A stretch of DNA of 64,000 nucleotides from Sinohyriopsis cumingii (lineage: Eukaryota; Mollusca; Bivalvia; Unionida; Unionidae), in the NCBI GenBank assembly GCA_028554795.2, contig CM068831.1, forward strand, positions 35,465,644 to 35,529,643, read 5' to 3'. Under the pieces are notes generated by a model. It searched no databases. It was not told where the DNA came from and saw only the letters and a program-made list of their open reading frames with translations. Made by a program: the position numbers and the translations under genes. How positions within the stretch are numbered: the first letter of the stretch is position 1; every line of letters begins with the position of its first letter. This document shows positions 49,533 through 61,759 of the stretch, piece by piece.

Positions 49533-50483
49533 GTAAGTATATGTCATATTGTTTCATCATTCTTGTACATTTTCTCCATTCAATATGCAATGAAACGCTA
49601 ATAACTCAACTTAAGAATTTCAAGACAACCATATGCATGGATTTTTCGATGCGAAATTCGTTTGAAATAAAAAACAACTGTAAACGTAACTGACCCATAA
49701 TCTATGTATCCTTGAAAAGAAAAGCGTTTTCTTTTTTTTTTGTTGTTGTTGTTCTTTCCAAATGCTGAAGATTCTGTATTTCTTGTCGTTTAATTTCAAA
49801 TTACTCTTGAGGAAGTCGATTGGAGCTATTCAGAAAGCAAAACCCGACAAGAAAATACTATCTGATTATAAAGGGTCATCAATATGGATTCGTATATACA
49901 TTGCATATTTAAAGTTTCGCGAACGTTTTAGATCCCATTCACAAAGAAAACGATCAAACGGCAAAAAGAATCATTTTATCTCATGAATTTACAATTCTTT
50001 CTAAAACTCATTTGTTCTCGATTCAAATAACGTCCCGAGGTGAGGATTAAAATTAATGTGTAGGAGAATTGAAGCTGTTCAACTGATTCTTGTGGGTTTA
50101 ACTGGCTCATGTTTTATTTCTAAAGGGTTTTACATGAGATAGCTTTTCTCTAGACATTAAAACATTGGCCAATGAAAACTGTGACATGAACAGAACGAGG
50201 ATATTTTATTTTCCTTGCATTTATTTTAAAAATAGACAACAATTAAAGAAACAATAATTTGACCAAAGATGCTATGGTTTTAAAAGAAGCACAATTCTTT
50301 AAAATATTATCATATCTAGAAATAACACAAACAGTGTCTGTTGTATCATTTTTGTTTTGAATATTTGCAAAATATTATCGCGATATTTTGATGCAAAATG
50401 AGAAAAACAAACACAGCCGATGGTAAGTTAGTTTAAGCTGATGATATCTCACTAGTGATATCTCTTTATCTCATAAGCTGAGA

Positions 50484-50599
<116 letters not shown>

Positions 50600-50623
50600 C
50601 GTGGAATCTGTTCTGTGGAAAGT

Positions 50624-51166
50624 ACATGAATCTGGAAATAAGCATTTTCTAACTTTTGTTGGAAAAATGGTACTTGGGTGGAATGTCTGTTCCTAGACAT
50701 TTTGAAAACATTATGTTGCGTTGATGGTCCAAAAACGTATTTTTTGAATGATGCCATTTCAAACACTTTGAATCATTTCTGTGTTTTGTTCGGACAAGAA
50801 GGTGCATAGACAGGTGAGTTGAAACTATATATCCAGGTCCAATCGTTATAAGTAAGAGATTGGCGTTCTTGAATTCTTTATCAGCAGGAAATAGAGCGAC
50901 CTCTACATTGATTCCAAAACGCAGTGATACAAAACTGATGGTGCTACTGACAAGATTCTGCTTCGGAATGCATTAAGTTGGATCTAAAGTGTATAGTTCT
51001 ATATCAATCCTGTCCATATCCGAATCCTCTGGATTAGATAAAGCCTTAATACAAGCCGCTAACCCAGCCACATGAATAAATATAACTGTGTCATTGCTCA
51101 TACTCGGTACAAAATCGGTAGGGGGAGATATGTTTGATTCCCATGTAAAACTAAAGTTTTTGTAGG
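50624..51166 (-). pseudogene. Unidentified reading frame of about 180 codons with one stop
   Basis: Read on the minus strand from 51166, one frame stays open to a stop near 50650 except for a single TAA near 50974. It begins AYKNFSFTWESNISPP and continues MSNDTVIFIHVAGLAACI, KALSNPEDSDMDRIDIELYT, then after the stop NLVSSTISFVSLRFGINVEV, ALFPADKEFKNANLLLITIG and PGYIVSTHLSMH. In DNA this AT-rich such a length is unlikely by chance, and the composition is protein-like. The DNA just before the frame is pyrimidine-rich and ends TATATTAG, a plausible 3' splice site, so this could be an exon or a relic of one. I do not recognise the family. A second frame at 50509-50766 overlaps its end and runs into the (TG)n tract. 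Confidence 0.4.
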
Positions 51167-51259
51167 CCTAATATATGCCAGTCCAGGACAGAAACAAATA
51201 TTCAAATTAGTACCATAATGGTAAATCATTCTTTTGATGGGGTCTCCTCGAGCACGATT

Positions 51260-54200
51260 CGGACATCTCAGTTAGAAACTACGATGAATTTAGTTACAGA
51301 GTTGCATAGTGCCTTGCAAAAGGTTGTTCTTCGGTGACCTTTTCTTGTTCTTCGGCGCTAGAACTGAGGAGTTTTGCAGACAAATGTTTTGATTCTAATG
51401 TTTGTGTTTAATAATCAACGTGCGTGATAAAATACAAAAGATCCTATTTTAGAGTGAACATACGATGTGTACTATACAAAGGAATACAGAGATTCCTGGA
51501 TACGAAAGTTTGATGCGTCTCTTATAAAAATGTACCTAATTGGTTATAAACTTTTTTTTTTTCTTTTTGGTATGTTTCTTCCACCGTATTTATTAACATT
51601 TGTTTCCCTTTACATCTTCTGAATTTGGAGCAAATAAAGACTCAATTGTTGTTGACATATATAATATAAGCTTAATATCTTGCCATAACATGTAGCTATC
51701 TTTAGCTTTTACAGTCATTAAATTCATTTATATGCATAAATGAAACAGACTAAACTATTGATGACGCCGCTTATATGATGATATATTTATATGACCTGGA
51801 ATTTTTATTTAATTGCAAAAATAGAACTGATATCAAAAGCTATGTCACTCTTTCTGACCAAGGATTGTACAACGAATAATTGTTTGCTAAATAAACAAGA
51901 CGACATATGCACATTTTTAGACGGATGAATATGCCGATTAATTGCGTGCAAAAGGCAAGTATAATTGCTGTGGCAGAATATTAAAACCAATTAAGGGTTG
52001 AACACTAAACTAATCGTAAGGTAATTTTACTGACAAATGCACAGAACAACAACGCATACAACTAATCTGAGAGTAACGTTTCTATTGCTGTATTGACATT
52101 ATTAGCTATACATGTTTAAGTTACGAGTTTTATTGTACCTAAAGCATGGCAGATGGAAAACATCGATCTACATATAATTTTGGTAAATAGCTTTCTTAGA
52201 TAAACGCTCTTTAACTGCCACCATTGCCAGTATCTTCTAGATTTTCTTAATCAAATTCCATAATAGTAACTAACGCATGCAATGTATGACAACACTACTA
52301 CTACTAATAACGATGCTACTAATAATAATATTATTAAAAATAACAGAGTGATTCAGTTTTGTAATTTTCCATCATACGTTATATTTTGGCAGATATGTAA
52401 TGCATTTATCGACTCTGTATTGAGATTCCTATCAATGGTTCGTTGTGTTTAGTTCATTCCAATATGGTTTGCCTAAGTATAGATTCTAGATGTAGACAAA
52501 TAGTTTACATTTCTAAAGATATTACTTTTATTCAGTTCTGTATGTAATAGGTTTATTCTCGACATCTCAGTTATTTTTGCACTGATTGCACGCATGTACT
52601 TCTTCATTAAATACTGTCTATATTTGCAGAGTATCTATGCAAATTTCAACTCTTTGATATTATTTGACATTTAGCAAAGTAGTCTGCGAGAACTATCCGC
52701 TCGGCGTTCAGCGCTTATATTGGCTTAAGTGGTCTGAATACATAGTCAATGACAGAACGTTTGTCAATAATGGGCTTTACAAACGGACCGTTACCCTCTC
52801 ATCAGGTTTCCATCAGGCGTGTATGCAGGTCTGAAAGATGGGATTAGGCCGTGAAATGAGTCATTAGAATGTTATAAGAATCCTTCCATTCGCATAGGAA
52901 TCAAATATCGTCATCTGCAATCAGTGAGAAACGTATTCAGAACACTTTGTAAAGAATTCTCTCTGCTTAAAATACAGATAAACCTGACGATTTTATTTTA
53001 ATTATAACATGAATATGAAGATAATGTAGAATTAAATAAGGAGCGTGTATTATATAAATGTGATGCAATCATTCAAATTTAATCGATTTGTCTGCTTTCA
53101 ACATTTCAAACGGCATGGCATATGACACATTAGTAAGTGTTATGCAAATATGTTAATAAGTAAAGCTTATCTTAAAAGCAAATACTAATAACCTTCAAAT
53201 AGTAGGTTATTGTCAAATAACTTGTACATTTCAAACCGTTCTCAAGGAAACGATGCCATCGGTCAATGATCTGATTGATAATTATAAATTGTTACAAAGA
53301 TCAAAGTGCTCTTGTGGCTTCTAGAAGCGCTTACGTGGTTTGGTTAGATCTGGATCGGATCCTACTCTTGCAGTTGGCATTAAAACAACTGTTATGCATT
53401 GTTCCGTGCGGATTGTAAATAACGTCATATGGCGGACGGATGCATATCTATGCCAACCATGTGAGATAGGACGACTTTTGTTGACAAAATCACGGCGTCC
53501 CAAAACGGAGATGGTAGGGTAGTCTAATCGCGATCTATGACGTCTTAGAAGCCATTTTTAATGCAATGCATACATTGGAGTGTAGAGGGCTTTTGGTTTA
53601 TCTGTATCAAGGTTGAATGATCTCTGTTTGAAACAAAAGAACAAGTCGAATAAACGGTAACGCAACATTTCTTCTAAAGCGTAGATTGTTTACTGGCAAT
53701 ACGAGAAAGAGTACCGTTGTTTTTATCGCCGTTGAAACGTTACTCCTAATGCAATGTAATTACTTCATTTGCGCTACCTATATCATGTGATGTCGCAAAA
53801 GGTAACATTGGTTACATGTCACAGTATAGACCAGGTTGTTTTGGTTTTATAATGAGACACAATATCATATATGAAATGCTATTTTTATTTATAAACGTAC
53901 ATGTATATGGCAATTAATTCAGCCTTCTTTAAAATATAAACTTTTGACACCCAATCTAAACAAAGATATTTCGATCTAGTACGTAATTTAGATTAAATAA
54001 TTGCTTCCTTCAAGTAATTCAGTGACATGATGAATTCAAAATAAAATATCTAGAAGTGTCTTCCACACGTTGCCTAGTTAACTATGCTCATCAGCCTTTG
54101 CGTATTAGAAACACGGATTGCAATATTAGGTTAACATACCGGATACTATTTTATTTACTGGATTGTTACTGCAGACGGTTTCTATATACCGCAGTAAATC

Positions 54201-54765
54201 GGTTGCCCAGTTGAATAAACCTCACTATGCTTCCCTCAAGTCGAAATTTATCAAGACGAACATAATTGTAATGATGTACCCATCATGGGATCTATATTTT
54301 TGTCCAATTCAAAACAATTTTATTTTGTGCAGTAAGTTCAGTGACGTTAAATTCACTGAGGCATTATAATTTTCAAGTTTTATCAGTATGGTTTGTTTGT
54401 CATGCAATACTCGTGTTGATTAATTAAGTATTAAAGCATATAGTAATTGGGTTATTGAAATTGTACTGACTCATATTCTTGTGGACTCAATGCTTGGGCG
54501 GGAAGATTCGTAAGCTCTGTCGACTTGGTCAAAACAATACTTCCAGATAAATATCTTTCAGTATAAACTAATGAACATTTACTTATATACTTATACTTCA
54601 ATAATGGTGTATAAGGTACAAAGAAGTGGGCTTATATCTATGTGATTTTCACGCGGCTCCAAAATTTAAAATTGCATTGATATTCATTGTTTACCTCGCA
54701 TATTTTTTTGGTATCAATCCTCATAAACTGCTTTAATGTCATAATTGTATCCTAGTCCTATCTCA
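51260..54765. other. No gene recognised
   Basis: About 3.5 kb of AT-rich sequence. At 53316-53540 base composition is more balanced and both strands carry 60-codon frames, but neither resembles a known protein. Confidence 0.5.
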
Positions 54766-54767
54766 TA

Positions 54768-54935
54768 GTATAATGTATATGTAATAATGATAGGTTACAC
54801 TGTATATGTCATAATAATGAGTTACACTGCATAGGTAATAGTAATGTTACACTGTATATACAATAATAGGGATTACACTGTACATCCAATAATAATAAAG
54901 TTACACTGGATATGTTATAATAATAATAATAATAA
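54768..54935 (+). repeat. Short tandem units around GTTACACTGTATATGT
   Basis: GTTACACTG or a one-base variant occurs about five times at spacings near 28-40 bp, each followed by TATATGT-like sequence and a few TAA units. This leads directly into the larger composite array. Confidence 0.8.
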
Positions 54936-54938
54936 TGA

Positions 54939-54985
<47 letters not shown>

Positions 54986-55310
54986 AAATGTTCGTTCCAC
55001 TAGATATTTTATAATAATAACGATAATAATAATAATAATAATAATAATAGGTTTTACTGTATAAGAACTAATAATAGGTTAAACAGTATCTGTCATGTGA
55101 TGCCGCTTTTAGTTTTGATCAAATATTAAAATGTTCGTTCCACTAGGTATGTAATACTACTACTACTACTACTACTACTAATAATAATAATAATAATGAT
55201 GATAGGTTTTACTGTATAAGGAATAATAATAGGTTAAACCGTATCTGTCATGGGATGCCGCTTTAGTTTTGATCGAATATTAAAATGTTCGTTCCACTTG
55301 GTATGGAATA

Positions 55311-55346
<36 letters not shown>

Positions 55347-55453
55347 GGTAATTCTGTATAAGAAATAATAGTAGGTTAAACCGTATATGTCATGGGATGC
55401 CGCTTTTAGTTTTGATCAAATATTAAAATGTTCGTTCCACTAGGTATGTAATA

Positions 55454-55489
<36 letters not shown>

Positions 55490-55591
55490 GGTTATACTGT
55501 ATAAGAAATAATAATAGGTTAAACTGTATCTGTCATGGGATGTCGCTTTTAGCTCCGATCAAATTTTAACATTTCCTTTCACTAGATATTT

Positions 55592-55636
<45 letters not shown>

Positions 55637-55749
55637 CACAACAACAATAATAATAACAATAATAATAATAAAAGGTTATACTGCATCTGTCATGGGATGT
55701 CGCTTTTAGCTTCGATCAAATTTTAAAATGTTATTTTCACTACATATTT

Positions 55750-55791
<42 letters not shown>

Positions 55792-55797
55792 TAATTA

Positions 55798-55846
<49 letters not shown>

Positions 55847-55945
55847 GGTTATACTGTATCAGGAATAATAATAGGTTAAACTGTTTCTGTCATGGGATGC
55901 CGGTTTAAAGCTTTGATCAAAAATTAAAATGTTCGTTCCACTAGA
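54936..55945 (+). repeat. Composite satellite: core of about 100 bp alternating with (TAA)n
   Basis: Seven copies of TTAAAATGTTCGTTCCACTA or close variants start near 54983, 55126, 55280, 55423, 55565, 55723 and 55924, so the period is about 142-204 bp. A full core reads AGGTTAAACYGTATCTGTCA, TGGGATGCCGCTTTTAG, TTTGATCAAATATTAAAATG and TTCGTTCCACTAGGTATG. Between cores lie (TAA)n tracts of varying length, in one case with (TAC)n. Length differences between periods come mostly from these tracts. Copies five and six are the most diverged. Confidence 0.92.
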
Positions 55946-56715
55946 TGAGCATTTTCTATCATACGTTAAAAATAAAAGTACAATATTTAGGCATTAGCTA
56001 GTACATTCAACTGCGAGAATATCGCTGTTATAAAGGAACAGATCAAATGTAATGTGAATAAACTATTTGTGTACGCGCCATACTGAAAGTTCACTATTAA
56101 CAGTTTTCAAATGTATGCATTATTTCTATCAGTGTTGTACACGATGCAATAGAAGAGAACTCGTACATATTGTTTCATTTTAAGCACCTTAATAACAACG
56201 TTCTTTCATATTCAAATCAGTCGCATACTGTTCTCAAAACTGTTTCTTCTACGATAGTCCCATAACTGATTATTACGATTATTATGTTGCTCCTTTCTAT
56301 GACAATGAAAAATGCACAAACTATGTGTCATACTTCGAAGCCTTTGCTCATCTTCTTCTGTACTTAGTAATTATTTCCAGATATTTTCCAGATGTGGCTT
56401 TGTTGTAGCCTAGTGATGTCATGAAATTATAACATTTCTCTAATGATAATTGCATATCAATGATTTGAAAGTGTTTTATTGCTTCCGATCTAAATTGGTG
56501 ATGACTAAAACAGCTTTGGTACGAATCCCGCTGCATTCTGCTTTTTCTTATTCATCAAATATCAATGTTTTTGCAGAAGCTAGTATCACCTCATCTGTGT
56601 TAGTTTTAAATGTCATTCCACTTTCCTCTGTTATACAAGAAAAAGCATGATCGTAATTTATATAATCCACTGTATGTTCCCTTCCAACCTACAAACAGAA
56701 ACAATTCTTTGAAAA
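55946..56715. other. No gene recognised
   Basis: AT-rich sequence. Overlapping 60-odd-codon frames on both strands near 56348-56650 are unrecognised. Confidence 0.5.
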
Positions 56716-56716
56716 A

Positions 56717-56966
56717 GTTGTTGTTGTTGTTGTTATAGACTTAAAAGCCGTTTCTCAGCAAATGATAGGCTATACATGGCGGTCAGTATTAATGTTGCAA
56801 GAAGAAACCGGGAAAATCCCAGTAAGAAAAACCGACCCACGAGAAGCTCACGGCAAACTTTCTCACATATCAACATTGGCTGAACATGAGACTCAAAACC
56901 ACGCAGACAGAGGTCAGATGGGAGTGAATAGTAACAGTAATAGGATACAGAGCAAATAGTCTAAAA
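56717..56966 (-). mobile_element. SINE-A, minus-strand copy, moderately diverged
   Basis: On the plus strand the (GTTGTTGTT)n tail comes first (56717-56733), then GATAGGCTATACATGGCGG, AAACCGGGAAAATCCC, GACCCACGAGAAGCTC, GCAAACTTTCTCACAT and ACCACGCAGACAGAGGTC. This is the reverse complement of the SINE-A landmarks in order. The tRNA A-box end is barely recognisable. Confidence 0.9.
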
Positions 56967-57023
56967 CCGTAGATGGATGTCCGCCCTTCCACTCAAGCGA
57001 CATTTATATATATAACCAAAAGG

Positions 57024-57397
57024 ATGTATGTATGTATGTATGGATGGATGGATGCATGTATGTATGTATGTATGTATGTATGTATGTATGTATGTATGTA
57101 TGTATGTATGTATGTATGCATGTATGTATGTACGTAGCTAGGTAGCTAGGTAGGTAGGTAGGCAGGCATGCATGCATGCATGTATGTATGTATGTATGTA
57201 TGTATCTATGTATGTATGTGTGTATATGAATGTGTAGGTGTGTGTATGTGTATGTTTATGTATGTGATTGTGTGTGTATGTGTATGTGTGAGTATGCAAG
57301 TGTGCTTGTATGTATGAATGTGTGCAAGTATGTGAACGTATGTGTGTATGTGATTATCAATGTGTGTGTAAGCATGTGTGTATGAATGTTTCTGTAC

Positions 57398-57428
<31 letters not shown>

Positions 57429-58032
57429 TGTATGTATGTATGTATGTATGTGTATGTGTGTATGTGAATGTGTAGGTGAGTGTATGTGTATGTTTATGTA
57501 TGTGATTGTGTGTGTATGTGTATGTGTGAGTATGTAAGTGTGTTTGTATGTATGAATGTGTGTGCAAGTATTTCAACGTAGGTGTGTATGTGATTACCAA
57601 TGTGTGTATGTGTGTATCAATGTGTGTGTACGTATGTATGTATCAATGAGTATGTACGTATGTGTGTATGTATGTATCAATGTGTGTACGTATATATGTA
57701 TTTAAGTATGTTTGCATGTAAGAAAGCATGTAGGTATGCATGTATGTATGTATGTATGTATGTATGTACGTATGTATCTATAAATGTATGTGTATGCATG
57801 TATGTGTGTGCATGTGTGCATGTATGTTTCGTTGTGTGCATATATGTGTGTATGTATGTTTCTTTGCATGTATCAATGTGTGTGTACGTATGTATGTATG
57901 TATCAATGTGTTTGTATTTATGAATGTGTGTGTAATTATGTGAACGTATGTGTGCATGTGATTATCAGTGTGTGTGTACGTACGTATGTATGTATGTATG
58001 TATATATGTATGTATGCATATACGTATGTATG

Positions 58033-58062
<30 letters not shown>
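57024..58062. repeat. Kilobase (TATG)n field with higher-order repeats
   Basis: Blocks of pure TATG alternate with more complex TG-rich DNA. A block of about 160 bp starting GTGTGTATATGAATGTGTAG (57216) recurs as GTGTGTATGTGAATGTGTAG near 57457, a higher-order period of roughly 240 bp. Parts recur again near 57895-57975. Overlapping frames rich in Cys-Met-Tyr-Val (plus) and Thr-His-Ile-Tyr (minus) are artefacts. Confidence 0.93.
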
Positions 58063-58063
<1 letters not shown>

Positions 58064-58549
58064 GTGGAGATTTCTAGAAAAAAACGACTCCATGAAGCAG
58101 AAAACAGCTTTTCTGAAAGGAGCACTTGGAGTCGAACAAGCTGCTATGAAGGGTTATCGACTACTGATGCAGCCATATAGACAGAGTCAACCGAAACGTA
58201 GCAGCCCACAGCCAAAAGGATGTGAAAACATACTTGCATGCATTATTGTGTGTATATTGTTATGAGGCAAACAATACTGAATTCTAAGCCGGACAAAATA
58301 TACTGCTAAATCCAGATATTTTACTGATATGTTTAACAATGAAAAGCGATAAACTAAGTACAACATTTGTTCGTTTAGATGTTTTGTTCGAACGACACAA
58401 CTTGCGTCTGAAAGCCTAATGAGGAAAGTATATTTCTTGGATTTCGATCATAATACTTTATCGATCACTATAGAGACTGTGATTATATAAACACGATGTT
58501 CATATCGGTAAATTTTGCAATTGAGCATAAGGATGCTATTGCGTTTAAA

Positions 58550-58725
58550 GCCATTTTAAGACCACGATTGGCTCTACATCGCGGACAGTAAAGCTGGTTG
58601 AGGAACAATCAAGGAAAACCCTGGGAAGAACAGCCCACCCACGGAAAGATACTGGCAAGCTTTCTCACGTACCCGTATTGGCCCAAAAAGAGATGAGACC
58701 GCAGTCATCCGTAACGCTGTAGACC
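58550..58725 (-). mobile_element. SINE-A, minus-strand old fragment
   Basis: Plus-strand landmarks in reverse order: GGCTCTACATCGCGG, AACCCTGGGAAGAAC, GATACTGGCAAGCTTTCTCA, GTACCCGTATTGGC and GAGATGAGACCGCAGTCATC. The (CAA)n tail and the outer part of the tRNA-like head are lost. Confidence 0.82.
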
Positions 58726-58818
58726 AATATAACACCTTATGCCCCAACATATGTACTTCAATTGCGCTTTGAATTACGTTCAGTAGTTACATATATTTGT
58801 TGAGTGCAGTTTGCAATG

Positions 58819-58940
<122 letters not shown>

Positions 58941-59089
58941 CATCACACGTTATATTGTCACTATGCTATTTTTAACGCAGTGTTCTCAACTCATAGTCCT
59001 CGATAGAACGTGTCTCTATCCTCGATGTCATAACCAGACGATTTGTATATACTGATTGAGTCACGCAGCAGTCAGAAACATTTGTCGAA

Positions 59090-59342
59090 GGGGCCCCGAG
59101 TGGCCGAGTGGTCTAAAGCGCTCTTTGTTACGGATCACTGCCATCTCACCTCTGTCTGCGGCAGTTCGAGTCTAAGATTCAGCCAACGTGGGTATGTGAG
59201 AAAGCTTGCCAGTAGCTTCTCGTGGGTCGGTGGTTCTTTCCGGGGTTTTCCCGGGTTCTTCCTCCACCATTAATACTGGCCGCCATGTATAGCCTATCGT
59301 GTGCTGAAAAATGGCGTTAAACCCCACAACAACAACAACAAC
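59090..59342 (+). mobile_element. SINE-A, intact copy with 13-bp target duplication
   Basis: It starts GGGGCCCCGAGTGGCCGAGT. The A box TGGCCGAGTGG is at 59101-59111 and the B box GTTCGAGTCTAAG starts at 59164. It contains all family landmarks through GTGCTGAAAAATGGCGTTAA and ends in (CAA)n. AACATTTGTCGAA is repeated exactly at 59077-59089 and 59343-59355. The long perfect duplication and its closeness to the 36.8 kb copy indicate recent insertion. Confidence 0.98.
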
Positions 59343-59355
59343 AACATTTGTCGAA

Positions 59356-60146
59356 AATCCAAAAATTATCACATGAGATATGAAACAAAGATACATACTA
59401 TGAAACAAATGCATTTACTAATTCTCTTCGTTCCAATCAACAAGTCATCATACAAAACCTTATAACCTTTTCGGACGAGGAGTCTTAACTTCTCGCTATA
59501 ATAAGTGTCACATTTGCTACTAAACGTGTCTTCACCACGCGACTAACAGCTGATAACTCTACCAGTATCACCTCTTAGAACGATGCCCAACTTTAAGTAG
59601 TTTTATGTCGTTACTCATATTCTGAGGTGCCTCTTTAGTGATTTTAGTTTTGTGAAAATTTACATGAAATTTAATTTTTTGATATACTTCATATCTAAAT
59701 CTGCATCTGAAAAATAAGCAGTTCTACTTTAAAAGTAATTTTCAATCAGCCTTGAAGTGTATTCAGCGTATTTGGACCAATTTATTTTATAGATTGGTTT
59801 AATAATGGTAAGAATTGTAATAAATTAAAATAAACATTCTCCTACACAATTTTGTCTTCTATCTCTGATTTTGTTAGACATTTCGTGACATAATTAAGCG
59901 CCTGTTTTAAAGTTCTAAAATCAACACAATCAAATACCGAGCATCTGCTTATTTACTATGGCAGTTAAATATTGTGAAATATACATAAACTAAATATATG
60001 TTTAACCATACTTAAATAATTTTATCATAACATAAACATGAATTTCCCCAATTTGATTATTTTAGTTTTAAAAAAATAGTAATTTCTTATAACTTGTGTT
60101 ATATATGTGCTATTGATATTGCTCTGCAATATATTATTTTCTCTGT
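59356..60146. other. No gene recognised
   Basis: AT-rich sequence with no recognisable coding or repeat signature. Confidence 0.55.
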
Positions 60147-60264
60147 ACATGTGTACAATGGTGGCACATGTGTACAATGGTGGTACATGTGTTTAATGGT
60201 GGTACATGTGTACAATGGTGGTACATGTATACAATGGTGGTACATGTGTTCAGTGGTGGTACAT
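60147..60264 (+). repeat. 19-bp minisatellite, left part (six copies)
   Basis: Units of ACATGTGTACAATGGTGGT begin at 60147, 60166, 60185, 60204, 60223 and 60242, ending with a partial ACAT where the LINE begins. The same unit resumes at 61501 on the other side of the LINE. Confidence 0.95.
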
Positions 60265-61499
60265 TGCTGATGTGAAATCATGGATGACATGTAACAAGCT
60301 GCAGATGAATGATGATAAAACTGAGGCCATTCTGATCACAACACAAAGACTTTATTATCATTCACATCCTTTACCTCAAACAATAAATATCAGCTACACC
60401 AACATTAAATTCACACAATCAGTACGAAACCTAGGTGTTACTCTGGACAGTACTCTCACATTGCACCAACATGTCATGAACATATACAAGGCTGCATATC
60501 TTGAGCTGAGACGCATCAGCTCAGTTCACAAATATCTTTCAGTTGATGCCACTAAAACATTTGTGTGTTCATTAGTACTTTCAAGACTGGACTATTGTGA
60601 CTCAGTTCTGTCTGGTTCATCTTAATATCTGCTCCAGAAACTTTAATAAGTTCAAAACACAGCTGCTCGGATCATACTTAGAGTACCACGATCAGAGCAC
60701 ACCTCCCCGCTGCTCTGTACCCTACTCTGGCTATCCATTCGATCCAGAATCAAACACAAAATTTGTTCTCTGTGCTACGTTTCACTGTCGGACTCTAGTC
60801 CAACATACCTATCCGACCTCACCCATGTGTACACACCAGCAAGATACGTACGCTCCTCTTCTGACAATCGTATACTCATTATTCACACTATGAAAACAAA
60901 GTCATATGGACAGCGTTCTTTTGCATATCAGGGCCCAGCAACGTGGAATGAATTGTCCACTGAAGTTAGACACAAAGACACAGTGATCACATTCAAGAGA
61001 GCTCTCAAAACTCACTTATTTCGACTGCAAGAACAAACTTAAAGACCTAATAATGTTTCCTACCTTAAATATTCTCAGCATGTTTTTCTAATGTTTTCTG
61101 ATTTCATGGTGTTTGTTTTTTGTAATCATATCATTATTCCCACTATGAAAACAAAGTCATATGGACAGCGTTCTTTTGCATATCAGGGCCCAGCAACGTG
61201 GAATGAATTGTCCACTGAAGTTAGACACAAAGACACAGTGATCACATTCAAGAGAGCTCTCAAAACTCACTTATTTCGACTGCAAGAACAAACTTAAAGA
61301 CCTAATAATGTTTCCTACCTTAAATATTCTCAGCATGTTTTTCTAATGTTTTCTAATTTCATGGTGTTTGTTTTTTGTAATCATATCATTATATGTTTTT
61401 TATCTTATAGGTGTTGTCTAATGTTGTAAAGCGCTTAGAGCTTCTAAAGATTAGGCGCTATACAAAGTCCTCATTATTATTATTATTATTATTATTATC
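60265..61499 (+). mobile_element. L2/CR1-like LINE, 5'-truncated, inserted in the minisatellite
   Basis: It starts within RT after the catalytic motif: DVKSWMTCNKLQMNDDKTEA, VRNLGVTLDSTLTLHQHVMN, LELRRISSVHKYLSVDATKT and LVLSRLDYCDSVLSGSS up to a TAA at about 60623. The family sequence then continues in shifting frames (NTAARIILRVPRSEHTSPL; MKTKSYGQRSFAYQGPATWN, ELSTEVRHKDTVITFKRALK, THLFRLQEQT). The 3' part has AAAGCGCTTAGAGCTTCTAA and GATTAGGCGCTATACAAAG before an (ATT)n tail (61475-61499), the same as the element at 30.5-31.1 kb. Because the insertion is inside a tandem repeat, the target duplication cannot be separated from the repeat. Confidence 0.93.
60876..61385 (+). repeat. Internal 255-bp tandem duplication within the LINE
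   Basis: The segment containing ATGAAAACAAAGTCATATGG starts at 60890 and again at 61145, and the two 255-bp units differ at only a few positions (for example ATTCACAC versus ATTCCCAC, and TTCTGATTTC versus TTCTAATTTC). The junction lies in TCATTAT, present at both ends, so the duplication probably arose through microhomology. It duplicates the last 50 codons and part of the 3' untranslated region. Confidence 0.93.
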
Positions 61500-61752
61500 A
61501 TTATGTGTACAATGGTGGTATATGTGTACAATGGTGGTTATATGTGCTCAATGGTGGTACATTTGTATAATGGTGGTACATGTGTACAATGGTGGTACAT
61601 TTGTTCAATGGTGGTACATTTGTTCAATGGTGGTACATGTGTAGAATGGTTGTACATGTGTATAATGGTGGTACATGTGTACAATGGTGGTACATGTGTT
61701 CAGTGGTGGTACATGTGTACAATGGTACATGTGTACAATGGTGGTACAGTAG
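61500..61752 (+). repeat. 19-bp minisatellite, right part (about 13 copies)
   Basis: ATGTGTACAATGGTGGTAC and variants (GTGCTCAATGG, TTGTATAATGG, GTGTTCAGTGG) repeat to 61752. Unit lengths vary by one or two bases in places. Because 19 is prime to three, the array reads as a peptide repeat in every frame; this does not indicate a gene. Confidence 0.95.
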
Positions 61753-61759
61753 GAAATAG

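Noticed and set aside
53321-53540. 60-codon frames on both strands in a locally less AT-rich stretch
   Set aside because: Both frames are explained by the lower local stop-codon density; neither resembles a protein family.
57024-58062. Possible CRISPR-like or other spaced array
   Set aside because: The intervening segments are themselves degenerate TG/TATG repeats and the genome is eukaryotic.
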